Shown piece by piece: positions 7,656 to 15,716 of a DNA stretch of 64,000 bases. Below the pieces are notes generated by a model, which did not search any database, had not been told where the DNA came from, and saw only the letters and a list, made by a program, of their open reading frames with translations. The DNA comes from Albibacterium sp963696875 (GTDB taxonomy: Bacteria; Bacteroidota; Bacteroidia; Sphingobacteriales; Sphingobacteriaceae): NCBI GenBank assembly GCA_963696875.1, contig CAVOLQ010000001.1:496001-560000 (forward strand). Direction: 5' to 3'. The first letter of the stretch is position 1. Each line of letters opens with the position of its first letter. The position numbers were made by a program, and so were the translations under genes.

Positions 7656-8405
7656 ATGTTAAAACTAAAGACCACTTTTTTATTCGTACTTGCGCTTTCT
7701 ATTGTTTCTTGTCAATCAGGAAATTCTCAATCTGAAAGCAATGCTTCTGAATTAGATACGGTAGGTACAATGGCTGATGCGAACGATGGTTGGGTGCCTT
7801 TATTCGATGGCGAAAGTACAACCGGTTGGCATACCTATGGTAAATCGGCAGCGGGAGCTGCTTGGGAGGTGGATAATAGAACCTTACACCTAAATATTAA
7901 GGATAAGGAAAGAGAGGATAGGGGAGATCTAGTAACGGATAAAGAGTATGAAAACTACCACCTGAAGTTAGAATGGAAAATTTCTGAAGGCGGAAATAGT
8001 GGGATAATCTTTAATGTTCAAGAGGATACTTCGAAGTACGGTGCTACTTACCAAACTGGACCAGAGATGCAAGTATTGGATAACGACAAACATGTCGATG
8101 GAAAAATACACAAACACCGGGCAGGAGACTTGTATGATTTGATTGCTTGCAGTGAAGAGACTGTTAAACCTGTTGGGGAGTGGAACTTGGCGGAAATTGT
8201 CTTGAATAATGGGAAACTTGATTTCTATTTAAATGGGGTAAATGTAGTCTCGACCACTATGTTTGATGCGAATTGGAAAGAAATGGTTGCCGGAAGTAAA
8301 TTTGCTACTATGCCAGGATTTGGAATTTACAAAAAAGGGAAAATTGCTTTGCAAGATCATAATGATGAGGTATGGTATAGAAATATTGTAATTAAAGAGC
8401 TTTAG
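7656..8405 (+). CDS. DUF1080 lipoprotein, 3-keto-disaccharide hydrolase-type
   Basis: 249 residues. The lipoprotein signal has its lipobox at IVSC (Cys19). After a low-complexity Ser/Glu linker, a single DUF1080 (concanavalin-like) domain covers about residues 45-249. Visible family signatures are VPLFDGESTTGWHTYG, LEWKISEGGNSGI, GPEMQVLDN and HKHRAGDLYDL. Known for the family: several members hydrolyse 3-keto-glycosides, acting together with Gfo/Idh/MocA oxidoreductases that create the 3-keto group. It lies 36 bp after such an oxidoreductase, so the two probably form one operon. It is likely anchored in the periplasm or at the outer membrane. The exact glycoside cannot be told from sequence. 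Confidence 0.88.
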   Translation: MLKLKTTFLFVLALSIVSCQSGNSQSESNASELDTVGTMADANDGWVPLFDGESTTGWHTYGKSAAGAAWEVDNRTLHLNIKDKEREDRGDLVTDKEYENYHLKLEWKISEGGNSGIIFNVQEDTSKYGATYQTGPEMQVLDNDKHVDGKIHKHRAGDLYDLIACSEETVKPVGEWNLAEIVLNNGKLDFYLNGVNVVSTTMFDANWKEMVAGSKFATMPGFGIYKKGKIALQDHNDEVWYRNIVIKEL

Positions 8406-8411
8406 TTCTTA

Positions 8412-8463
8412 ACTTGTGAAGTCTCTGGTCGTCTTCTTGAACAGCACTTCACAAGTATTTTCT
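8412..8463 (+). terminator. Terminator-like hairpin after the DUF1080 gene
   Basis: ACTTGTGAAGT (8412-8422) and ACTTCACAAGT (8446-8456) form a perfect 11-bp stem with a 23-nt loop, followed by ATTTTCT. It lies between convergent transcription units (DUF1080 gene and the ebo operon). The T-tract favours the plus strand; the large loop lowers certainty. Confidence 0.6.
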
Positions 8464-8493
8464 GACCTTCATAACTGATCACTGTTTCCCTTA

Positions 8494-9876
8494 TCACCGA
8501 TCACCAGATAAAGATTTCCAGATAGTTGTATATACATCAAGGGGAGATAATGCGCCATCATTTTCTGAAGTTTCTTTTGGTTCAACTGAATCTGCATCGG
8601 TAATTAGAACAGGATAATATACTTCATCAACCGCTATGCTTCCGTGAGATCCTTTTATGAGGCTGGCATCTAGAGGGATGACGTCCATTACATACCTAAA
8701 TCCTAATTTTTTTCTGAGCAATTTATAGGCAGCTCGAGCTTTTGACGTCATGAACATTTCAACAGGATCATAGCCGGGTTTTTTGTGGATATCCACTACT
8801 CGGCCATAATCAGGAGCTTTTGCATCATCTAGCCAAAAGTAATAGGTAAACCAACTGTGTTTGTCCGCCATAACAACCAGGTCACCCGATCGTTCATGAT
8901 CGATATGGTAAGCGGCTTGTTCATTGCGATCCAATACCAATTCGACACCGACTGTATTCCTTAAGATTTCTTTAATTTTCGCTTCTTTTGATTTGTCATT
9001 TATATAAATATGCGCGACTTGATGGTCGGATACCGAGAATGCTTTTGATTCCGCCGGGTCTAACAATTCTAAGCCTCTTTCAACTCGAATGTTTAGCAGT
9101 CCTTCTTTTCTTAAGATCCGGTTAATATGGATTGGGTTGTTTACAGGTGCAATTCCATATTCAGAGAGAAGGATTATTTTTGCTTCTTTTTGTTCGTAAT
9201 AGTTTACGAGTTGTTTGATCAAATCATCGATCTCATTCAATTCTTTAGCGATAATTGCCGTTGAAGGGCCAAACTTTTGTTGGCAATAATCGAGGTGTGG
9301 TAGGTAGATCAAAGTAAGGGTAGGGTCATGCTTTTTATCAACAATAATGGAGGCATCAGCTATCCATTTTGAAGATTTGATATTGGCACCAGGCCCCCAA
9401 AACTGAAATAATGGGAATTGACCTAGCTCTTCTTGCAGCTCGTTCCTTAATTCAGAAGGCTTAGTATAGCAGTCAGGAATTTTGCGACCATCAGCCAAGT
9501 AATTTGGACGTGGCGTAGCGATGTAGTCAGCTTGGGTATTCATGTTGTACCACCAAAACATTTGCGAACAGGTAAATTGGGGATCGATGGCTTTCGCTCT
9601 CTCCCAAATCTTTTCTTGCAGGACCATTTTATTGGATTGCTTCCAGAATTTAATTTCATTCTCCTCCCGGTCGTACCATCCATTAGCTACAATACCGTGT
9701 TCTCGTGGCCATTTTCCTGTTAAATAGGTAGATTGTGTTGATGTGGTTAAGGCTGGTAGTAAGGGTTTTATCTTATTAAAGCGCTTCCCTTGGATGTATT
9801 GATTTAAAAATGGAGTATGCTCACCGATGACGGACTGAGAAAGGCCAACAATATTAATAACTACTGTTTTATGCAT
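8494..9876 (-). CDS. eboF: Alkaline-phosphatase-superfamily (NPP-type) protein of the ebo cluster
   Basis: 460 residues with the type I phosphodiesterase/nucleotide pyrophosphatase fold. The region with the expected nucleophile is TTSTQSTYLTGKWPREHGI. Other family markers are LPHLDYCQQKFGP, PVNNPIHINR and the VADHQVAHIY-like SDHQVAHIYI. Two canonical metal-ligand positions are altered: the N-terminal Asp is replaced (VVINIVGLS, normally D-G-L), and the S-D-H-G motif reads SEYG. This looks like a property of the ebo-associated subgroup, not damage. There is no signal peptide, so the product is cytoplasmic. It is the last gene of the ebo operon, 10 bp after eboE. The symbol follows the usual order of the ebo cluster and is less certain than the family. 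Confidence 0.82.
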   Translation of the reverse strand: MHKTVVINIVGLSQSVIGEHTPFLNQYIQGKRFNKIKPLLPALTTSTQSTYLTGKWPREHGIVANGWYDREENEIKFWKQSNKMVLQEKIWERAKAIDPQFTCSQMFWWYNMNTQADYIATPRPNYLADGRKIPDCYTKPSELRNELQEELGQFPLFQFWGPGANIKSSKWIADASIIVDKKHDPTLTLIYLPHLDYCQQKFGPSTAIIAKELNEIDDLIKQLVNYYEQKEAKIILLSEYGIAPVNNPIHINRILRKEGLLNIRVERGLELLDPAESKAFSVSDHQVAHIYINDKSKEAKIKEILRNTVGVELVLDRNEQAAYHIDHERSGDLVVMADKHSWFTYYFWLDDAKAPDYGRVVDIHKKPGYDPVEMFMTSKARAAYKLLRKKLGFRYVMDVIPLDASLIKGSHGSIAVDEVYYPVLITDADSVEPKETSENDGALSPLDVYTTIWKSLSGDR

Positions 9877-9886
9877 TTTATATGAA

Positions 9887-11098
9887 TTAATGGGAAAAGA
9901 TATCAGTTACCCATAAAAGTTCTCTTTCAATCGATTTCGCCATTGGTATTTGAAATTGGGTGGGTAAAACTGCCCAAGTATATGTTTCAACCTCTAGATG
10001 TTGGGTGAGACTTTTACTTTGATGCCTTTTTAAGACGGTTATAATTTCGTTTTGCGTGGATGCTAATTCTCCATACTTCTTTAGGAAAATAGGCACATGG
10101 AAATGTGCTCTCCACTCGTTTACTGTTTTATTTTGGATGTCTTGGAGGGCTTCTGGTAAATCTTTATATCGAATGAGGGTATCGTCGTCTTTTTGAGCGA
10201 TTACTTGATGCAAATAAATGTTCTCATCAAATGGTTTGAATAGTTTTGCAAGATGTTGACGTTTATTTTCGTCTCGTTCAACTATTGCTTTCAAAGCTGC
10301 GCTAATTTGGATTTTCCCAATTTTAATGCCTTTGCTTTCTAAAACATCCAATACTTGTACATGATTTTCATAGCCTAAAGCAAAATGACATACGTCATAA
10401 CAAATTTGCACATGTTCTTTTATCCGGTTTTCTATCTCTTGGGAGGATAAATTGAGCTTTTTAGATAATCTTTCTTGAGAAAGGGGTATAAGAATGTTCT
10501 CATACCAATTAATAAATTCTTCACCGGTTTCTAATAATCCGTCCGGCTCGGGCTCAATATCTAAATGTAAGGATTTATTTGTACTTTCTTTAATGTGTAT
10601 TAGCTGTTCGGCAACTTTCAGTATATTTTCTGTAGCTTTTTTTATGGCTTTAGTTTTTTCGTGTTCTCCAATAAAATGATGGCGGTATCCTAAAGGAGAG
10701 GTGGATATTCCGCCTTCCAATCCTGAAGGAAGGAGTTTCTCTAAGATGTCAAATAGTCGGAGGGTATAAGAAACGCGTTCGTCACTTGTCCAATCGGGAG
10801 TATGTACGGCTTCCTTTACACTCTTGGAATGGAAGTCGCCGTATGGAAAACCATTCATGGTGAATACATAGCCTCCTGCTTGATTTAACCATTCAATAAA
10901 TTGTTTCAGATTTCGGGGATCGCTTAATGCTTTGCTAGCCTCATTCGAAAGCCTTAACCCAATACCCAATGGGCTATTTGGCGAGACACTATTTTTTATC
11001 TCAGGGAAATTGTTTTTTAACTCAATAAAATGTTCCTCCCAGTTTTCTCCAGAGTGGATGTTAGTGCAATAGGTTAGATGACCAAATTCATTCTTCAT
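9887..11098 (-). CDS. eboE: EboE, TIM-barrel metabolite traffic protein
   Basis: 403 residues with a xylose-isomerase-like TIM barrel. The opening LTYCTNIHSGENW, then GLRLSNEA, GFPYGDFHS, PLGYRHHFIGEH, LDIEPEPDGLLETG and CYDVCHFALGYE are characteristic of EboE. Glu/Asp/His residues in the last two motifs sit where TIM-barrel isomerases bind a metal. In cyanobacteria the ebo genes are needed for moving a scytonemin precursor to the periplasm; the biochemical reaction of EboE is not established. The ATG at 11098 overlaps the eboD stop region by 11 bp, implying translational coupling. Cytoplasmic, no signal peptide. Confidence 0.92.
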   Translation of the reverse strand: MKNEFGHLTYCTNIHSGENWEEHFIELKNNFPEIKNSVSPNSPLGIGLRLSNEASKALSDPRNLKQFIEWLNQAGGYVFTMNGFPYGDFHSKSVKEAVHTPDWTSDERVSYTLRLFDILEKLLPSGLEGGISTSPLGYRHHFIGEHEKTKAIKKATENILKVAEQLIHIKESTNKSLHLDIEPEPDGLLETGEEFINWYENILIPLSQERLSKKLNLSSQEIENRIKEHVQICYDVCHFALGYENHVQVLDVLESKGIKIGKIQISAALKAIVERDENKRQHLAKLFKPFDENIYLHQVIAQKDDDTLIRYKDLPEALQDIQNKTVNEWRAHFHVPIFLKKYGELASTQNEIITVLKRHQSKSLTQHLEVETYTWAVLPTQFQIPMAKSIERELLWVTDIFSH

Positions 11099-12257
11099 GG
11101 GAATTTAAATAATACTCGTTTTCTATAAGCTGAGCCGCCTGCATAACTTTAAGATGGTTAAGTTCATGAACTTCCGCTCCATTTCCAATTTTCTTAAGTA
11201 ACATAATGGTGAGTTGACCACCTAGGTGTTCTCTGAACTCCTCTAATCCCTTAAAAATGGGATGTTGTAGTGAGTCTATTTGAATAAGTTCGTGTGTGAT
11301 AGGAAGCTTGCATCGTCTGAGTACAGAGATAATGGAATCCAGCTCCTTCTTTGAAATTCGTTCGTCTAAATAGGAATATGCACAATCGAGTGCGATTCCT
11401 AAGGAAACAGCTTCGCCGTGCAGAATTTTGAATTCGCTTAATTGTTCTAATTTATGGGCGCTCCAATGTCCAAAGTCTAAAGGCCTTGACGAACCAAATT
11501 CGAAGGGATCCCCACCACCAATATGCTCGATGTGCAATTCTGCGCAACGTTCAATTAGGTAATTCATTGAGACCATATTCCTGTTTGATAAGGCCTCTGC
11601 ATTTTTATCTAACCATTGAAAAAAATCAAGGTCTTTAATTAACGCTACTTTAATCGCCTCTGAAATTCCGGCGACCCAGTCTCTATCGGATAGTGTTGTT
11701 AAGAATTGTGCATCGTTGATCACGGCAAATGGAGGAGAGAAGGTGCCTAAGAAATTCTTCTTCCCTTTGTAATTAATTCCATTTTTAACTCCGACGCCTG
11801 AATCGTTTTGTGATAATACAGTTGTCGGAATTCGGATTTGCTTGATTCCTCTATGGGCGACCGTTGAAGCGTAACCTGCCAGATCTAAAGTTGATCCGCC
11901 GCCGATTGCTGCGATAAAAGAATGACGATCGATACCATGACGATCTACTGCATCAATAATCTTGTCAAAATACTGTGTATCGTTTTTTACTATTTCTCCA
12001 CCAGGTACATCGATGATTTCTTTGATGCAGTTGATGTATTCATTACCTTCAAAATATTGAATAATCGATTGCTCGAGATGTGGGAAATGTTGCAAAACTT
12101 TGGCATCGACAATAAATAGGAGTTTTCTTTTTATTCCTGCCAGATTTTTGTCCAGAAGGAGTTCTTTCAATACCTCATTCTTATGGTTAAAAAGATCTTC
12201 TGTAAATTGTATTTTGTATTGGAAATCAACATGAAAAGATTGTTGAATATAATGCAT
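11088..12257 (-). CDS. eboD: EboD, 3-dehydroquinate-synthase-like sugar phosphate cyclase
   Basis: 389 residues from the ATG at 12257 (MHYIQQSF); the longer open frame to 12365 begins with TTG and overlaps eboC, so I reject it. The sugar phosphate cyclase fold shows the NAD-binding GGGSTLDLAGYAS, IPTTVLSQNDSGVG, KNGINYKGKKNFLG and metal-binding HxxxH-type segments (FGHWSAHKLE, ILHGEAVSLG). The family includes dehydroquinate synthase and the epi-valiolone synthases; ebo members form their own branch with unknown product. It follows eboC by 11 bp and overlaps eboE by 11 bp. It is unlikely to be the housekeeping AroB because of its operon and divergent motifs. Confidence 0.92.
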   Translation of the reverse strand: MHYIQQSFHVDFQYKIQFTEDLFNHKNEVLKELLLDKNLAGIKRKLLFIVDAKVLQHFPHLEQSIIQYFEGNEYINCIKEIIDVPGGEIVKNDTQYFDKIIDAVDRHGIDRHSFIAAIGGGSTLDLAGYASTVAHRGIKQIRIPTTVLSQNDSGVGVKNGINYKGKKNFLGTFSPPFAVINDAQFLTTLSDRDWVAGISEAIKVALIKDLDFFQWLDKNAEALSNRNMVSMNYLIERCAELHIEHIGGGDPFEFGSSRPLDFGHWSAHKLEQLSEFKILHGEAVSLGIALDCAYSYLDERISKKELDSIISVLRRCKLPITHELIQIDSLQHPIFKGLEEFREHLGGQLTIMLLKKIGNGAEVHELNHLKVMQAAQLIENEYYLNSHEE

Positions 12258-12268
12258 GGTTTTTATCT

Positions 12269-13165
12269 TTATGTTACTGAAAAGCGCTTTGACAACCAAA
12301 AAGAAAATGGTAGCAGGGCGGTAATTATTAAAGCCAAGGGGAAAGAGCCAGCGGCCGCTGCCCAAGAGGCATTCATTAATATTAATGCAATGACACCAGC
12401 TTTGACAGACTTTCTTATGAAGAGAGCCGAAGGTTCGGCGATTGCTTTTAGCAAAGGTTTGAATATAAAATAAGTAAAGACAAGTAAAAACAGAGCGGCT
12501 GGATATAGGGTTTCTCGATCATAGGAGAAAATAAGGATGAGAGCAATTACTAGGATGTACAATAATGCTGCACCCTGTAGAGGGGTTTTGCTGCTTCCGT
12601 GAACTTCGCCTCTACTGATTGTGGTGATTGCTGATATATAGATAATGGGGACAAAGGCAAGATACCAAAGTTCAAAGACCATTTCTGGTAGGATGCTAAT
12701 GCCTAAGAGGAGGTTAAGTCCGCGACAAAGACCCATATTTGGAGGGCCTAGCCATTTTTGATTTTTGCCCCATTTGTCGTAAACTAGAGCGGATATGCTA
12801 ATGAAAATGGCGATTAAGCCTGCAGTTGGATTAACAAGGAAAGCAGAAAATATTCCGACTGTCAATAATAGAATACCATATGTTGTCGCGCTTTGGATAC
12901 TGATTAAACCTTTTGGGAGCGGTCTTTCGGGTCTTTCTACTCTATCGATTTTTATATCAAATACGTCGTTGAAAACAATTCCTCCTCCGTATAACCCAAT
13001 TGTTGAAAGGCATAATAAGAAAATGTTTGTGCTTATTTCTCCATTGAGGGATGTCATTATAAGAATAGTTGAAATTGCAATACCTGCTAAAATATCAGCA
13101 ATAGCAGTGACTAGGTTTGCTGGGCGAGCTAATTTAAGATAAACGAGGTGTTTTGCTTGTTCCAC
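12269..13165 (-). CDS. eboC: EboC, UbiA-like prenyltransferase
   Basis: 298 residues with about eight or nine transmembrane helices. The first Asp-rich motif of UbiA enzymes is intact (NDVFDIKID, residues 66-74, followed by RPERPLPKG). The second motif is reduced to YDKWGK with only one Asp, so prenyl diphosphate binding may differ. Known family: membrane prenyltransferases attaching a polyprenyl chain to a small acceptor; the EboC acceptor is not established. A membrane enzyme inside the ebo cluster fits the proposed role in making or anchoring an exported metabolite. It begins 3 bp after the eboB stop, indicating one transcript. Confidence 0.92.
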   Translation of the reverse strand: MEQAKHLVYLKLARPANLVTAIADILAGIAISTILIMTSLNGEISTNIFLLCLSTIGLYGGGIVFNDVFDIKIDRVERPERPLPKGLISIQSATTYGILLLTVGIFSAFLVNPTAGLIAIFISISALVYDKWGKNQKWLGPPNMGLCRGLNLLLGISILPEMVFELWYLAFVPIIYISAITTISRGEVHGSSKTPLQGAALLYILVIALILIFSYDRETLYPAALFLLVFTYFIFKPLLKAIAEPSALFIRKSVKAGVIALILMNASWAAAAGSFPLALIITALLPFSFWLSKRFSVT

Positions 13166-13168
13166 AGA

Positions 13169-14146
13169 TTATTTAATGATTATGGATGTTTTGTCAATTC
13201 TAGGCTGTTGTCCACCACGTAAAATAGAGTTTCCTCCGTATTTTTTAGTTTGATCGATTTGACTTGTTTGTAAAAAATCGGATTCGTCGATTTGACCACT
13301 TTTTGCAAATGCGGTTATGGCATTTCGATAAGTCACTAATTCGATGTCCTTCAAGCTAACTCCATTTGCCCTCATTAAGGCGGCTGTTTTTGGGACAGCT
13401 AAAGGGTCGCTGATCCCCCAGTCCGCTGCAGAGTTAACCATAATTCGTTCAGCACCATATTTTTTTACGATGTCTACCATTCTCTCATTTCCCATTTTGG
13501 AGAAAGGATAGATGGTGAAAGCTGCCCAGAAACCTTTGTCTAATACTTCTTGAATCGTTTCTTCGTTATTATGATCGATGATGACCATAGAAGGATCTAG
13601 TCCATGTTCAACGGCGATGTCCATACTTTTAGACGTGCCTTTCTTTTTGTCGCGATGCGGTGTGTGCACTTGTACTGGTAATTCAGCTTCTTTGGCTAAA
13701 TCCAGCTGTAGCCTATAATATTTTTCTTCGGCTGGAGTTTGATCGTCGAAGCCAATTTCTCCTATTCCAACTACACCTTCTTTGTAGATAAAGCTTGGTA
13801 AGAGTTCCATTACGCGGTCTGCAAGTTCAATATTATTCGCTTCTCTGGAATTTAATCCAATGGTACAATAATGTTGAATGCCAAACTGTGAGGACCTAAA
13901 TCTTTCCCAACCAATCAGGCTGCTATAATAATCTCTGAAACTGGAGAGTCCAGTTCTGGCTTGGCCCAACCAAAAGGCAGGTTCGATAATTGCTTTGATT
14001 CCTGCATCGAACATGGCTTGGTAATCATCGGTGGTTCGGGCAGTCATGTGAATGTGAGGATCAAAAAAATGCATTCCTTTAATGCCCTCTAAATCTAGGG
14101 GAATATTTTTTCCCGCTTCTTCTGTATTTGTTAGGGGTGTACACAT
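13169..14146 (-). CDS. eboB: EboB, TatD family metal-dependent hydrolase
   Basis: 325 residues, TatD/amidohydrolase-type TIM barrel. Metal ligands are visible: HxH in FFDPHIHMTAR, the Glu in VGIGEIGFDD, His in VHTPHRDK and IDHNNEE, and the Asp in NSAADWGISDP. The protein is longer than DNase-type TatD and matches the EboB branch, whose substrate is unknown. No signal peptide, so cytoplasmic. It starts 7 bp after eboA and ends 3 bp before eboC, in the middle of the seven-gene operon. Confidence 0.9.
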   Translation of the reverse strand: MCTPLTNTEEAGKNIPLDLEGIKGMHFFDPHIHMTARTTDDYQAMFDAGIKAIIEPAFWLGQARTGLSSFRDYYSSLIGWERFRSSQFGIQHYCTIGLNSREANNIELADRVMELLPSFIYKEGVVGIGEIGFDDQTPAEEKYYRLQLDLAKEAELPVQVHTPHRDKKKGTSKSMDIAVEHGLDPSMVIIDHNNEETIQEVLDKGFWAAFTIYPFSKMGNERMVDIVKKYGAERIMVNSAADWGISDPLAVPKTAALMRANGVSLKDIELVTYRNAITAFAKSGQIDESDFLQTSQIDQTKKYGGNSILRGGQQPRIDKTSIIIK

Positions 14147-14153
14147 CCTTCTT

Positions 14154-14837
14154 CTATTTATAGATTTCTAGTAATTCCTTGATTTTTTCATGCACCGGAC
14201 GCCCTGCAGAAGTTCGTTCGGCTGAATAATCGCTTAAGGCAACCCATAATTCTTCATTCATTCGCTCTTCTAGGCCTATTATTTTAGAAACATTTTTCTC
14301 GGTAAAAAAAGCTTTTAGGACCAATTGGTTCCAGGCTGCAGTATCAAGATTGTCCGCCGGGTATGGGTTCGAGACCATGATTGCTTCCAAAACGTTGCCT
14401 AGATTGCTTCTTATGCCTTCTTCGCAACGAGAGACCCAGCTCTCAGGAAATGCTAGATAAGGCAGTGCCGAATATAAAGAGGACAATTCCTGCATCTCTG
14501 CATCATGAAAGAGGTTATCAATGGTTTTGAAATAGCTTTCCTTAGGAAGGGGGTTAATTTGCATGAGGAACCAAACTCGGCATAAGCGTTGGATATCCCA
14601 AAAGACGACTCCTGTTTTGTTTAATTCAGTTTTTACTTCGTCTGACCCAATGGTAATGGCTACTCTTTTAATTTGCCTCGAAATTAAGGAGAAGCTCTTT
14701 TTTGTTAACGAAATGGATTTTTCTAAATTTATTTTTATTGATTGATCTTTTAACCAATTTACCTGTTCCAGGCTACAATTTTCATTAATGATGCTTAGGA
14801 AGAGGTCAGAATATCTAGAATGATTGTAATTGTACAT
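14154..14837 (-). CDS. eboA: EboA domain protein
   Basis: 227 residues, all-helical and soluble, without catalytic signatures. The middle (FKTIDNLFHDAEMQELSSLYSALPYLAFPESW) and the SNPYPADNLDTAAWNQLVLKAFF segment match the EboA domain found only in ebo clusters. Function is unknown. The identification rests mainly on these motifs and on the immediate neighbour eboB, 7 bp downstream. It begins 2 bp after the TMEM220 gene, so it is translated from the same message. Confidence 0.88.
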   Translation of the reverse strand: MYNYNHSRYSDLFLSIINENCSLEQVNWLKDQSIKINLEKSISLTKKSFSLISRQIKRVAITIGSDEVKTELNKTGVVFWDIQRLCRVWFLMQINPLPKESYFKTIDNLFHDAEMQELSSLYSALPYLAFPESWVSRCEEGIRSNLGNVLEAIMVSNPYPADNLDTAAWNQLVLKAFFTEKNVSKIIGLEERMNEELWVALSDYSAERTSAGRPVHEKIKELLEIYK

Positions 14838-14839
14838 CC

Positions 14840-15208
14840 TTAACTTAAAATAAAGTAATTCATTAATACTGCAGCGCTAGCGATTAATAGGCCAAAGAAT
14901 TCACGTGTTTTTTCGATATAGGGTTTAGTAGCTTGCATGCTTTGCACAAGACTTTCCTTTTTGTATTTAGTTAACCAATCCCAAACGCCATTTTTTGAGA
15001 AAAAGAGCAAGAGAGCATAGGTTAAATAAAACGCGACTATAATTAGACTTATGGTTGGGTAATATAAGCCGAAAACTGTAATAAAGCATAATATTCCTGC
15101 AATCATGTAAATGCTAACCCATAGCCAAGAGTCTTTATCGTTTAGATTTAAATAAGCGAAGACCGTGAATACCAAGAATAAAATAATATTAAAAATACTG
15201 AGAAACAT
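14840..15208 (-). CDS. TMEM220 family membrane protein, first gene of the ebo operon
   Basis: 122 residues from the ATG at 15208 (MFLSIFNIILF). A longer frame reaches 15319, but its first 37 residues are hydrophilic and would read through the promoter and operator-like palindrome, so I use the internal ATG. It has four hydrophobic helices and family motifs VFAYLNLNDKDSWLWV, GVWDWL and the near-terminal KPYIEKTREFFGLL. TMEM220 is a small membrane family of unknown function also present in animals. It is 2 bp upstream of eboA, so a role in the ebo pathway (for example membrane passage of the product) is a reasonable inference. Confidence 0.82.
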   Translation of the reverse strand: MFLSIFNIILFLVFTVFAYLNLNDKDSWLWVSIYMIAGILCFITVFGLYYPTISLIIVAFYLTYALLLFFSKNGVWDWLTKYKKESLVQSMQATKPYIEKTREFFGLLIASAAVLMNYFILS

Positions 15209-15211
15209 ATG

Positions 15212-15231
15212 AGTTTGTTTACAAACAAACT
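15212..15231. promoter_or_regulatory. 20-bp palindrome just upstream of the ebo operon start
   Basis: Arms AGTTTGTTT (15212-15220) and AAACAAACT (15223-15231) are perfectly complementary around a 2-bp centre. The site lies 4 bp upstream of the TMEM220 start codon and downstream of the candidate promoter, a position suited to a dimeric repressor or to an mRNA structure masking translation initiation. Confidence 0.55.
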
Positions 15232-15243
15232 TAGAAAAATTTA

Positions 15244-15274
15244 TTAATATAATTGGGTTACATATAAGATCAAA
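15244..15274 (-). promoter_or_regulatory. Candidate promoter of the ebo operon
   Basis: Read on the minus strand, TTTG (15274-15271) is followed after 19 bp by TATATTAA (15251-15244), close to TTTG-N19/20-TAnnTTTG, with two mismatches in the last bases of the -7 box. The predicted start lies just before the palindrome at 15212-15231. Confidence 0.5.
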
Positions 15275-15397
15275 TTCATCTTCTCTCGTATTAGGCTTCA
15301 GTGGGAATTTTCTTTGCATATATGGAAGAATTCCTTATTTTTAGTCGGGTATTTGCGCGTTGATCAAGGCAGTAAATAACAAGTTGATTGGCTTTTA

Positions 15398-15592
15398 ATG
15401 AAAACAAAACTTATTACCTATCTTTTGTTTATTGCACAGTGTTGTGCCTATGCGCAGACTAAGACGGTTGTACCTCCTAACATTGCTGCTAAATGGGATG
15501 TATGGATACCTGGGGCTACATTTGGTGCTACGAAGGATGGCGATCGCTTTATGACGAATGGGTTACCGGAGATAGGAAAAAAAAAGCGGTGA
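15398..15592 (+). CDS. Short secreted protein or gene remnant (64 aa)
   Basis: 64 residues with a clear signal peptide (residues 1-19, ending CAYAQ) followed by about 45 residues (PPNIAAKWDVWIPGATFG, DGDRFMTNGLPEIG). I do not recognise a family. The length, and the abrupt lysine-rich end directly after a poly-A-like GGAAAAAAAAAG stretch (about 15576-15587), suggest the N terminus of a longer secreted protein truncated by a frameshift or deletion. The following 125 bp up to 15716 hold only AT-rich sequence. It is unclear whether it is expressed. Confidence 0.45.
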   Translation: MKTKLITYLLFIAQCCAYAQTKTVVPPNIAAKWDVWIPGATFGATKDGDRFMTNGLPEIGKKKR

Positions 15593-15716
15593 ATGTTTTT
15601 TACTTAAACGCCTGTTTAGAATTTAAATATAAATCTATTCTTCGATAAGAAGAAAAGAACATATCTTGGAATTGGTAATAAAAAAAAGTGTTTTTTTTTT
15701 AAATGATTGAGGTTTT

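Noticed and set aside
12258..12365. N-terminal extension of eboD from a TTG at 12365
   Set aside because: It lies entirely inside or against the eboC coding end, lacks family similarity, and the ATG at 12257 gives the normal protein start 11 bp after eboC.
15209..15319. Longer N terminus of the TMEM220 protein
   Set aside because: The added residues are hydrophilic, unlike the family, and would require translating the palindrome and promoter region.
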